Shown: piece by piece, positions 34,867 to 44,685 of the stretch | How positions within the stretch are numbered: the first letter of the stretch is position 1 | Layout: each line of letters opens with the position of its first letter | Source of the DNA: CAIWHR01 sp963709525 | GTDB lineage: Bacteria > Pseudomonadota > Gammaproteobacteria > Burkholderiales > Casimicrobiaceae | Length of the DNA stretch: 64,000 bases | Reading direction: 5' to 3' | Assembly (NCBI GenBank): GCA_963709525.1 | Contig: CAVPXB010000024.1 | Span: 1 to 64,000, forward strand | Translations under genes and position numbers: made by a program | The notes under the pieces: generated by a model | Told to the model about the DNA's origin: nothing | The model's database searches: none | The model's input: the letters and a program-made list of their open reading frames with translations, nothing else

Positions 34867-37292
34867 ATGGCCTGGAACAAGTCCGATTTCCACGCGTGGT
34901 CGAGGCGCATCGCGCAGCCGATGCTGCGCCGGGTGCTGCTCGCCGTCTTCGTGCTGCTCACGGCGCTGCTCGTCTGGTCGGCGACGCAGCTCAAGGTCGA
35001 TGCCGGCTTCAGCAAGATGGTGCCGCTCGAGCACGAGTACATGCGCACCTTCACCGAGTACCAGAAGACCTTCGGCGGCGCCAATCGCGTGCTCGTCGCA
35101 TTGCGCGTCAAGGGCGCGGGCGGCGACATCTATACGCCCGAGTTCATGCGCGCGCTGAAGGGCGCGACCGACGACGTCTTCTTCATCCCCGGCGTCGATC
35201 GGGCGACCGTGACCTCGCTGTTCACGCCCAATGTCCGCTTCATCGAGGTCGTCGAGGAGGGCTTCGCCGGCGGCAACGTCGTGCCGGCGACTTTCCGCGG
35301 CACGCCGGCCGATCTCGAGATCGTGCGCCAGAACGTGCTCAAGTCGGGCAACGTCGGGCGGCTGGTGGCGAACGACTTCCGCGGCGCCCTGATCCGCGCC
35401 GAGCTGCTCGAGGTCGATCCGGCCTCCGGGCAGCGCCTGAACTACCGCGCCGTCGCCAAACAGCTCGAAGCGGTGCGCGCCAAGTACCAGAGCGACCAGA
35501 TCGACGTGCACATCATCGGCTTCGCCAAAGCGGTCGGCGACATCACCGACGGTGCGATCGGCGTGCTCGCGTTCTTCGCCATCGCCTTCGTCATCACGGC
35601 CATCCTGCTGTACCTCTACAAGGGCTCGCTGTCGCTCACCGTTCTTGCGCTCGTCTGCGCGCTGATGCCGGTCGTCTGGCTGCTCGGATTGCTGCCGATT
35701 CTCGGTTACGGCATCGATCCGATGTCGATCCTCGTGCCGTTCCTGATCTTCTCGATCGGCGTCAGCCACGCCGTGCAGATGACCAACGTCTGGCAGCAGG
35801 AGACGCAGCAGGGCCACGACGGCCGGACGGCCGCCCTGAACGCCTTCCTGAAGCTGTTCATCCCCGGATCGGTGGCGCTCATCACCAACGCGCTCGGCTT
35901 CCTGGTGATCATGCACATCAAGATCGACGTCGTCCGGGAGCTGGGCATCACCGCCAGCCTCGGCGTCGCGCTGATGATCCTGACCAACAAGATCCTGCTG
36001 CCGGTCCTGCTCTCGTACCTGCCGGCGCCCCGCCGCCGCCGGCGCAGCCGGCGGTCGGCCGCTTCGACGCGCCTGTGGCGCGCGATTTCCGCCTTCGCCG
36101 AGCCGCGCGTCGCGCGTGGTGACGCTGCTGGTCGCCGCGCTCTTGCTCGGCGTCGGCAGCTGGAAGGCGCGCGACCTCAAGACCGGCGACCTCGGCAAGG
36201 GCATCCCCGAGCTGCATGACAATTCGCGCTACAACCGCGACAACGCGGCGATCGTCGAAAGCTTCTCGATCGGCGTCGACGTGCTGTCGGTCATCGTGCA
36301 GACCAAGGACGTCCAGGGCGCCTGCACGAATTTCGCGATCATGGACACCATCGACCGCTTCGAGTTTCATGCGCAACGTCCACGGCGTGCAGTCGGTGCT
36401 GGCGCTGCCGGGCGTGGCCAAGGTGGTGGCGTCGGGCTGGAACGAGGGCAGCCTCGACTGGCGCGCGCTGTCGCGCAACCCCGACGTGCTCGCGCAGTCG
36501 GTGACGCCGATCGACACGGCCACCGGGCTCCTCAACACCGATTGCAGCGCGATGCAGGTGCTGGTGTTCACGCGCGACCACCAGGGCACGACGATCGCCC
36601 ACATCGTGAGCGAGGTGAAGCGATTCGCCAGCGAGAACAACACGCCGCAGATGGAGTTCCAGATCGCCGGCGGCAAGGCCGGCAAGAGCGACAGGCCGCA
36701 AATCGAGTTCAAGCTCGCCAGCGGCAACGTCGGCGTGATGGCGGCCACCAACGAGGCGGTCGACGCCGCCGAGGTGACCATGCTGCTCGCGCTGTTCGGC
36801 GCGATCACGCTGCTCTGCTTCCTCACCTTCCGTTCCTGGGAGGCGGTGCTGTGCATCATCCTGCCGCTCGCGCTCGTCTCGATCCTGTGCAACGCGCTGA
36901 TGGCCATGCTCGGTATCGGTCTCAAGGTGTCCACGCTGCCGGTGATCGCGCTCGGGGTCGGCGTCGGCGTCGATTACGGCATCTACCTGTACGAGCAGAT
37001 CAGCACCACATGGACGAGTGGGGCGAGAGCCTGCGCGAGGCGTACTACCAGGCGCTGCGCAGCCGCGGCACGGCGGCGGTGTTCACCGCGGTGACGATGG
37101 GCATCGGCGTGGGCACCTGGTCCTTCTCGGCGCTCAAGTTCCAGGCGGACATGGGAGCTCCTGCTCGCCTTCATGTTCGTCGTGAACATGCTCGGCGCGA
37201 TCTTTCTGCTGCCGGCGCTGGCAGCGGTGCTGATCGACCGGAAGCGCCGGGCTGGGCGCGATCCGGACGGCGCGTCAGCCGCAGCCCGATAG
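34867..37292 (+). CDS. RND-superfamily transporter with MMPL domains, frameshifted
   Basis: Inner-membrane RND transporter of ~805 residues corrected. The first helix is LLAVFVLLTALLVWSATQLK, followed by a large periplasmic domain (to ~residue 225) and helices 2-6 (GVLAFFAIAFVITAILLYLY, ALVCALMPVVWLLGLLPILG, ILVPFLIFSIGVSHAVQMTN). The second half repeats this plan (VVTLLVAALLLGVGSWKARD, then LALFGAITLLCFLTFRSWEA and PVIALGVGVGVDYGIYLYEQ, with the sterol-sensing-like G-V-G-x-D-Y). Breaks lie near 36110, 36365, 37010 and 37155. It is the HAE3/MMPL type, often linked to lipid or hydrophobe transport. It is the last gene of the DUF1302 cluster. Confidence 0.84.
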
Positions 37293-37547
37293 CTGCGCCG
37301 GGCCGCGCCGGCGCGATCGCCAGGCCTGCCGGACGCGTTTCCTCGCCTGTGGGTCACTCATCACCATGCGGCACGCCCGCACATGGTATCGGGCCCGGGT
37401 GTTCCCGATCCGCCCACGGAAGCGGGCTGCGGGTGTCGAACCCCGTGCGAAGTATCGGCCACTCCGTCCACGGACCCGGGAAGAATGGCGCAGTTCGCCG
37501 CTGCGGCGTTGCTCGATGCGTTCCATGGCCGACACCGGGGCGAACTG

Positions 37548-40149
37548 CTATTGCCTCGCGGGCAGAACCGGGGCGTCTCCCTCGGTCAGCTTGTGCACAG
37601 GGCAAGGATGCACGTTCCAGATCTCTGCCGCGTACTCGGCGATCGTGCGGTCGCTGGAAAACTTGCCGGAGCCCGCCACGTTCAGGATGGCCTTGCGTGC
37701 CCATGCGTCAGGGGTCCCGTACAGATCGCAGAGCCGCCCGTCCGCTTCGAGATACGACGCGAGGTCCGCCAGGTGCATGTAGTAGTCGCCGTGCACAAGA
37801 AACGTGTCCCGCAGCGGCGCGAAGACGCCCGGCTCGTTGCGGCTGAAGTGATCGGAGAAGATCAGGTCGAGAGCCGCCCGCGTTTCCGGCTCGTGATCGT
37901 AGTGCCAGCGCGGGCTGTACCAGCCGCGGCTGTCGGCCACCTGTTGCGCCGTGAGGCCGAAGAGGAAGAAATTCTCCTCGCCCGCTTCCTCGGCCATCTC
38001 GATGGTCGCGCCGTCGCGGGTGCCGATGGTCAGTGCGCCGTTCATCATGAACTTCATGTTGCTCGTGCCGCTCGCCTCGTAGCCGGCAGTCGAGATCTGG
38101 TTGGAAACGTCGCTGGCGGGGATCAGCCGCTCGGCGAGCGACACGCAGTAATCGGGCAGGAACACCACCTTGAGCCGGCCCTTCACGGCCGGATCGCCGT
38201 CGATCGTGCCGGCGAGGTTGTTGATGAACTTGATGATGAGCTTGGCCAGGTGGTAGGCAGGCGCCGCCTTGCCGGCGAAGAAGAACGTTCGCGGCGGCAC
38301 CTCGAGGTCCGGATTCTCGCGCAGCCGGTTGTAGAGCACCACGATGCGCAGCGCGTTGAGCAGTTGCCGCTTGTATTCGTGGATGCGCTTCACCTGGCAA
38401 TCGAAGATCGTGTCCGGGTCGACCGCCTGGCCGGACGTTGCCTTGAGCCAGTCGGCGAACTGTCTCTTGGCTTCGCGCTTGGCCTTCAGGAAAGCGGCGC
38501 GGAATCCGGGGTCGGACGACAAGCGGCTCGAGCTTCGACAGCTCGTCGAGATCGGTGATCCAGCCGTCGCCGATCGCGTCGGTGATGGCGCGGGCAAGCG
38601 CCGGGTTCGCGAGCAGGAGCCACCGGCGCGGCGTGACGCCGTTGGTCTTGTTGTTGAATCGCTCGGGAAACATCTCGGCCAGATCCCGGACCGTCGTCGT
38701 GCGCAGCAACTCGGAGTGGATGGCCGCCACGCCGTTGGTGCTGTGCGAGCCGACGATCGCGAGGTTGGCCATGCGAACCTGCCGGGACCGTCCTTCCTCG
38801 ATCACGCTCACCCGCGCAACGCGTCCCTCGTCGCCGGGAAAGCGCGCCCGAACACCGGCCAGCAGGCGTGCATTGATCTCGTAGACGATCTCGAGATGAC
38901 GCGGCAGCAGCATCTCGAACCACCCGAGCGGCCATTTCTCCAAGGCCTCGGGCAGCAGCGTGTGGTTCGTGTAGGCGAGGGTGCGTCGCGTGAGGTCCCA
39001 GGCCTCATCCCAATCGAGACGCGCATCATCGAGCAGGATGCGCATCAGCTCGGGGACTGCCAGCGTCGGATGCGTGTCGTTGAGCTGGATCGCGGCTTTT
39101 TCGGGGAGAGCGTGCCAGTCGGCGTTGTTTGCCCGGAAGCGGCGCACGAGGTCGGCCAGCGAGCACGCGACGAGGAAGTACTCCTGCAGGAAGCGCAGGC
39201 CCTGGCCGCGCGTCGTCGAGTCGTCGGGGTAGAGCACGCGCGTCAGCGATTCCGCGGCGAGCGTTTCGGCGAGCGCCGCAACGAAATCCCCGCGGCTGAA
39301 GCGCTGGAAATCGAAGTAGTCGGGCGCCGCGGCGCCCCACAGGCGCAGCGTGTTGATGGTCTTGCCGCCAAAGCCCACGATGGGCCGATCGAAAGGGATG
39401 CCGAACAGGCTGAACGGCCGACCCGGGACCAGGCGCAGGAGGCCGTCGCGCATCGTGAACGAGCAGTTGAACCGTACCTCCACTCTTTCCTGCGGACGAG
39501 CGATCTCCCACGGGTCCTGGCGCCGGAGCCAATGGTCCGGCTGTTCCTGCTGCCAGCCATCACGGACAAGTTGCTTGAAGATGCCGTACTCGTAGCGCAA
39601 CCCGTAGCCCATGGCCGGCAGCTGCATCGTCGCCATCGAGTCGAGGAAACAGGCCGCCAGCCGCCCGAGCCCGCCATTGCCGAGGCCCGCATCGGGCTCT
39701 TGCTCGAGCACGCCGAGCCAATCGATGTTCTTCCGTTTGGCGAAATCCGGAAGGACCCGGTCGAGCATCAGGTTGGTGACATTATTCGCCAGCGACCGTC
39801 CGATCAGGAACTCCATCGACAGGTAATACACATGCTTCGGGTTCTCGCGCGCGTAGGTTTCCTGCGTCAGCACCCATCGCTGCGAGAGGACGTCGCGCAC
39901 CGACCGGGCCAAGGCCTCGAATCGCTCGCGAGGCCCCGCAGCGCTGGGCGCCACGATGTTGTCGAAGACGAGGTGGCGCTCGTAGAGCGCATTGTCGGCC
40001 CCCAGGAGGGGGATCTGGCCGCAGCCGTATTGCGCAAGCAGCGCGGAGGCGTCGATCGCCCGGGTCGCAACCGGCGTCCGGGCAGACTCGTCAGCTGAGG
40101 TCGCCGTGGTCCCGACGATATTCGACGTCGCGCCGTTGTTGGTCGCCAT
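37548..40149 (-). CDS. glgP: Glycogen/starch/alpha-glucan phosphorylase, one frameshift
   Basis: Glucan phosphorylase (~866 residues) releasing glucose-1-phosphate from alpha-1,4-glucans. The N-terminal ~45 residues are a Thr/Ala-rich extension. Family blocks include TYARENPKHVYYLSMEFLIG, EPDAGLGNGGLGRLAACFLD, LNDTHPTLAVPELMRILLDD, KRIHEYKRQLLNALRIVVLY and, near the C-terminus, the pyridoxal-phosphate lysine in EASGTSNMKFMMNGALTIGT. One extra base near 38522 moves the frame at K-L-E-P-L before S-S-D-P-G-F-R. The rest is intact, so this is probably a sequencing error. SD GAAGGG precedes the ATG. It stands alone, with no glycogen synthase or branching enzyme in view. Confidence 0.92.
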
Positions 40150-40641
40150 TTGTCACCCTTCCATTGTCGGGTTGGAAGATCCCGTGCCGCGTAGTCACAT
40201 ACGTGTCACGTCTCGTTCGAGAGGCGGATCCACTATAACAAGGTCTGCGTCGCATTACGAACCACTTCAGCCATTCGCGATGCCTGTGGTCCGCAATGAT
40301 TCGCGTCGTGGATTTCCCGGGTGTTGGGCGGCTGCAAACGCGGGCCGAATCCGCCGCGATGGACCGATGCAGCAGTTGCGCGAGGTGGTCGGCGAAGATG
40401 GCAGCCCGACGCGCCTGATCCATGACCGGGATCGGATCTTCTCAAGGCAGCTGGACGATTCGGTCAAGGCGCTGGGGGTGAACGTGCTACGGTGACCCGT
40501 AGCGAGTCCGAAAGCCAAACCGATCTGCGAGCGCGTGATCGGAACTATCCGCCGCGAGTGTTTTGAATACTGCGGACCACATTGCCCCCTCTGCCCCGCG
40601 TTCCGGGGTTGGGGCTCAGGGGCAGGAGGTCAAAGTTCGGC
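40150..40641. other. Intergenic region containing an IS remnant
   Basis: About 490 bp between the starts and ends of two minus-strand genes. The only recognisable content is the integrase-core fragment at 40364-40575. The glgP promoter must lie in 40150-40360. Confidence 0.5.
40364..40575 (+). pseudogene. Integrase-core (rve) transposase fragment, C-terminal catalytic part
   Basis: The plus-strand frame reads PMQQLREVVGEDGSPTRLIH-DRDRIFSRQLDDSVKALGVN-VLR, then a TGA stop, then in the same frame P-V-A-S-P-K-A-K-P-I-C-E-R-V-I-G-T-I-R-R-E-C-F. This is the second half of the IS integrase core: D-R-D holds the second Asp, and I-C-E-R holds the catalytic Glu of the DDE triad. The single nonsense codon and the missing ends make it dead. 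It would follow directly after the portion preserved at 29914-30036. After ~40575 the homology is lost. Confidence 0.7.
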
Positions 40642-43359
40642 TTAGCACGCCACCTCGGCGTCCCGGCGCGCGTACCAGTGCCAGGTCGTCAGCACGCAGC
40701 TGAGGTAGAACACGCTGAAGAAGAAGAGCGCTCCCTGCGGGCTGCCCGTCAGCTTGATCGAGGTGCCGTAGGCGATCGGGATGAAGAAGCCGCCGAAGGC
40801 CGCGACCGCCGAGCTGAAGCCCAGCGTCGCCGCGCCTTCGGTGCTGCCGATGCGCCGGGCCTCGTCCAGCGCCGCCTGGTCGTTCTGATCGCCCACCGCC
40901 CGTTCGCGCAGCGTGCGGAAGATGATCGGGATCATGCGGAACGTGGAGCCGTTGCCGACGCCGGCCGCGATGAACAGGGCGATGAATGCCAGCACGAAGC
41001 CGAGCAGGCTGCCGCCGCTGCCCGCCGTCGGCAGGAAGAACACCGCGGCCAGCGGTGCGACCGCCATGACCACGAAGATCCAGACGGTGATCATCGCGCC
41101 GCCCATGCGGTCGGAGAGCCAGCCGCCGAGGGGACGCACCAGTGCCGCCAGCAGCGGCCCGATGAACGCGAACTTGAACGCATCCACCGCCGGGAACTCG
41201 GTGTTGACCAGCATCGGGAAGCCGGCTGCCAGGCCGATGAACGAGCCGAAGGTGCCGGTGTAGAGCCAGCTCATCCGCCACTGCTGCTTGTGCCGGAGGA
41301 TCGCCACCTGCTCGGCGAACCCCGCACGCACCGTGGCGATGTTGTCCATGCCGAACCAGGCCGCGACGGTCGCCAGGACGATCAGCGGCACCCAGATGAA
41401 GCCGGCGTTCTGTACCCAGATCTGCATCGTCGCGCCCTGATCCACGCGGCTCTGCGCGCTTCCGCCCAGGATCAGCAGCGCGCCGCCGTACATCGCGATC
41501 GGCGCGATGAGCTGCGCCAGTCCGACGCCCAGGTTGCCCACGCCGGCGTTGGCGCCCAGCGCCGTGCCCTGCAGCCGCTTCGGGTAGAAGAAGCTGATGT
41601 TCGCCATGCTGGAGGAGAAGTTGCCCGCGCCCAGGCCGCAGAGGAGCGCGATCGCCGCGAACACCGCGTAGTCGGTCGTGGGGTCCTGCACTGCGAAGCC
41701 GATCCACAGCGTGGGCAGCAGCAGCATCGTCGTGCTCCACACCGTGAAGTTGCGCCCACCGAAGATCGGCACCACGAACGAATACAGCGCGCGGAAGACA
41801 GCGCCGGAGAGCCCTGGCAGCGCCGCCAGCCAGAACAGCTGGTTGGTGCTGAACTTGAACCCGATGTGCGGCAGCTCGACCACGATCACGCTCCACACCA
41901 CCCAGACCGCGAAAGCCAGCAGCAGCGCGGGCATCGACAGCCAGAGATTGCGGTTGGCGATGCTCCGGCCGGTCGTCGCCCAGAAGCCCTCGTCGTCCGG
42001 CCGCCAGTCGACCAGCACGTGGCGGCGCCTGCGCGTGTGCTCCATGAGGTCGGCGCCGGCGAGCGCGTCGCGCGCCGCGGTGTGCTCGGCCAGGATCACT
42101 TCGCGCTCGTTGCGCTCCGCGACCCACGTCCAGATCATGGTGACGATGATCACAAGGGTCATCAGCATGAAGCAGCTGCTGCGCACGCCGATCACGTCGG
42201 CGGCGATGCCGAACATGATCGGCATGCTGAACCCGCCCAGGCCGCCGATGACGCCGACGATGCCGCCGACCACGCCCATCTGGGTCGGGTAGTGGTCGGC
42301 CAGGCTGCGGTAGACGCTGGCTTTGCCGAAACCCTGCGCCAGGCCGACGATGAGGATCAGCACCGTGAACATCGTGAGGCCCACCCCGATGTCGACTGCG
42401 ACGTCGCCCTTGATCGCGTGGACGATCATCGTCGTGGGCGGATAGCTCAGGATGAACATGCAGATCAGGCTGACCCACAGCACCCACCAGGTGACCGTGT
42501 TGCCACCCCACTTGTCGGAAGCCCACCCGCCCAGCGCGCGGATCGCGCCGGAGGGCAGGTCGAACAGGATGGTGAGGAACGCGGCGGTGGCCAGCGGCAG
42601 CCCGTACTGGCCGACGTAATACTTGGGCAGCCACAGCGCCATCGCCACGAACGCGCCGAACATGAAGTAGTAGGCCAGCCCGAAGCGCCAGACGCGCAGA
42701 TCGAGCAGGGGCTTCAGCTGCTCGCCCAGCGGGACGCGCTTCCGGGCGGCCGCGCCCTTCCGATGCAGCGGGTCTTCGGTCGTCAGGAACCAGAACAGCA
42801 GCGCCATCACCAGCATGGCGACGGCGTAGACCTTGGGCACCATCCGCCACGACGCCGTCGCGGAGGCCGCGATGATCAGCGGGGCGATGAACTTGGTGAG
42901 CGAGGAGCCCGCGTTGCCGGCGCCGAAGATGCCCATCGCCGTGCCCTGCCGCTCCTTGCTGAACCAGGCCGAGGTGTAGGCGATGCCGACCGCGAACGAG
43001 CCGCCGGCGACCCCGATGAACAGCCCCAGCACCAGGTACTGCCAGTATTCGGTCGCGTAGGACAGCATCCACGTGGGTATCACCACGGCGAGCATCTGCA
43101 GGAAGTACACGATCCGCCCGCCGTAGCGGTCGGTCAGGATGCCCAGCGGCAGCCGTATCAGCGAGCCCGTCAGGATGGGGGTTGCCACCAGCAGGCCGAA
43201 CTCGGTCTCGTTGAGATTGAGCTCCGCCTTGATCTTGATCCCGATGACGGAGAACATCACCCAGACGGCGAAGTTCACCGCGAAGGCGAGCGTGCTCATC
43301 GACAGCGCCGAGATCTGTTCCCGGCTGAGTCCCGGCTTGCCTGCGGTGGATGTCGTCAC
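40642..43359 (-). CDS. narK: NarK1-NarK2 fused nitrate/nitrite transporter (double MFS)
   Basis: A 905-residue inner-membrane protein made of two NarK-type MFS domains (about 24 helices). Domain 1 (residues ~15-430) has FAVNFAVWVMFSVIGIKIKA, G-S-L-I-R-L-P-L-G-I-L-T-D-R-Y-G-G and GLFIGVAGGSFAVGIAYTSA. Domain 2 (from ~470) has PALLLAFAVWVVWSVIVVEL, ALPGLSGAVFRALYSFVVPI and ANISFFYPKRLQGTALGANA-GVGNLGV, the nitrate signature. The domestic arrangement is that of the Paracoccus double NarK: nitrate/proton symport plus nitrate/nitrite exchange. GTG 43359 has GGAG 9 nt upstream; ATG 43407 is less likely. An FNR-type site lies ~81 bp upstream. No nitrate reductase gene is in the window. Confidence 0.93.
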   Translation of the reverse strand: MTTSTAGKPGLSREQISALSMSTLAFAVNFAVWVMFSVIGIKIKAELNLNETEFGLLVATPILTGSLIRLPLGILTDRYGGRIVYFLQMLAVVIPTWMLSYATEYWQYLVLGLFIGVAGGSFAVGIAYTSAWFSKERQGTAMGIFGAGNAGSSLTKFIAPLIIAASATASWRMVPKVYAVAMLVMALLFWFLTTEDPLHRKGAAARKRVPLGEQLKPLLDLRVWRFGLAYYFMFGAFVAMALWLPKYYVGQYGLPLATAAFLTILFDLPSGAIRALGGWASDKWGGNTVTWWVLWVSLICMFILSYPPTTMIVHAIKGDVAVDIGVGLTMFTVLILIVGLAQGFGKASVYRSLADHYPTQMGVVGGIVGVIGGLGGFSMPIMFGIAADVIGVRSSCFMLMTLVIIVTMIWTWVAERNEREVILAEHTAARDALAGADLMEHTRRRRHVLVDWRPDDEGFWATTGRSIANRNLWLSMPALLLAFAVWVVWSVIVVELPHIGFKFSTNQLFWLAALPGLSGAVFRALYSFVVPIFGGRNFTVWSTTMLLLPTLWIGFAVQDPTTDYAVFAAIALLCGLGAGNFSSSMANISFFYPKRLQGTALGANAGVGNLGVGLAQLIAPIAMYGGALLILGGSAQSRVDQGATMQIWVQNAGFIWVPLIVLATVAAWFGMDNIATVRAGFAEQVAILRHKQQWRMSWLYTGTFGSFIGLAAGFPMLVNTEFPAVDAFKFAFIGPLLAALVRPLGGWLSDRMGGAMITVWIFVVMAVAPLAAVFFLPTAGSGGSLLGFVLAFIALFIAAGVGNGSTFRMIPIIFRTLRERAVGDQNDQAALDEARRIGSTEGAATLGFSSAVAAFGGFFIPIAYGTSIKLTGSPQGALFFFSVFYLSCVLTTWHWYARRDAEVAC

Positions 43360-43763
43360 GTCGTTTCTCTCCAGGTCATGCGCGCTGCGCGCGAGGGTTC
43401 GCGTCATTCAATGCCCGCTGCCGCGGATTCGCCTTGACCGGCGTCAAGGAAGGACAGTAATTTCAAGCCTGCCAACTGAGAGCGGAGCAGGTTGTCGCGG
43501 GTTGACGCGGCCGGGCCGACGCAGGGATGGGGTGGCCGGGCGTCGCGGAGGGCGGCCGATGGCACGGCGCATCGTACGAGCCAGATGCGGGAGTAACATT
43601 GCATCGAGCAGCATCGCGTTACCCACCGCCGGCCGGTTTCCGGTTCGTTGCAAGCGACCGAAGCGGCCGTCCGTGGATAACGCTCCTCGCCCCCTGGCGT
43701 CCACCAACAGGGGACCAGTGGAAGTCGACTGTCGGGGTCTTGTTGAGGAGCGTGCGTCTCGCA
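43360..43763. other. Divergent intergenic region narK / HDOD gene
   Basis: About 400 bp. It contains the FNR-type palindrome at 43434-43447. A plus-strand frame is open through most of it in continuity with the HDOD gene, but this upstream part has no homology and is best read as noncoding. Confidence 0.5.
43434..43447. promoter_or_regulatory. FNR/Dnr-type site upstream of narK
   Basis: TTGACCGGCGTCAA, perfect TTGAC-N4-GTCAA, in the divergent interval with the HDOD gene. If centred at -41.5 for narK, transcription starts near 43399, giving a 40-nt leader to the GTG, with TTGAAT as a plausible -10. Activation of nitrate transport by FNR, Nnr or Dnr proteins is established in denitrifiers. Confidence 0.7.
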
Positions 43764-44578
43764 TGGTCAGCGATCCGGTACTGGAAGCGGTCCTGCGCAG
43801 CGGCGTGAACTTGCCCGCTCCCAGCCAATCGCTGATGCGGCTCCAGGCCACCGCCGGCGACGAGCGCGCCGGGCCGCGGGAACTCGCCGCCATCGCCGTC
43901 AAGGACCCGGTGCTTGTCGGGGCGCTGACGCGGATCGCCAATTCTGCGGTGTTCTACCAGCAGGGGCCAGCGCGCTCGCTGATCGACGTGATCGCCAAGC
44001 TCGGCGGCACCAAGACGCTCGCCATTGCCGTCAGCGCGTCTCTGCGCAGCCGCGTCGCAGGGGTCGACCCGCGCATCGTCGACGCCATCTGGGAACGCAG
44101 CGTGCACATCGCGGCGCACGCGCTGCACGCGGCGCGGCGCAGCCCGCAGCCGGGACTCGCCGACCTCGCCTATTTCGCATCGCTGGTGCACGACGCCGGC
44201 ATCTGCGTCATGCTGCGCCGCTACCCCGACCAGGCGCGACAACTGCAGAACCCCGCAGCCGGCATCGACGCAGCGGCGCTCGCTTTCGACGCGGCCACCG
44301 GCGCCGAACATGCGGCGGTCGGCTGCATCGTCGCCAGAAACTGGAAACTGCCCGCCGTCGTTGCCGAGGCGATCCGGCTGCACCATTTGCCGGAGTCAGC
44401 CGCCGCCGCCGATGCTGAACCCCGGGCGCTCGCCGCGATGATCGCCGTCGGGCGGCGTGTCGTCGATGGGCCGAACGCGGAGTGGCTGCTGTGGGAGCCG
44501 CTGGTCTCGCTGCACCTCGGCCTCGACGGGCCGATGATCGAGGCGATGGAGGCGCCGGGTACGCGGGCGCCGCGCTGA
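43764..44578 (+). CDS. HDOD domain-containing protein
   Basis: A 271-residue protein that is essentially one HDOD (HD-related output) domain, found in bacterial signalling. It starts MVSDPVLEAVLRSGVNLPAP. The domain has LMRLQATAGDERAGPRELAA, IAVKDPVLVGALTRIANSAV, DVIAKLGGTKTLAIAVSASL, YFASLVHDAGICVMLRR (with the degenerate H-D) and VVAEAIRLHHLPE. The metal-binding HD residues are only partly kept, as usual for HDOD, so it is probably a regulatory or scaffolding module, not a phosphohydrolase. A GAGGAG SD lies ~14 nt before the ATG. It is divergent from narK, but a functional link is unproven. Confidence 0.85.
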
Positions 44579-44685
44579 CCGTCCTGGGCTCCGCATGCAC
44601 TCGATCAGGCCGACGCGTGGGCGAGCGAGTATTCGTGACGCAGGGCGCCCAGTGCCGGTCGCCACCGTCATGCTGACGGAAAAGA

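Noticed and set aside
40582..43437. 951-codon plus-strand open frame
   Set aside because: Antisense shadow of narK, with low-complexity H/D/E/Q-rich translation and no start signal.
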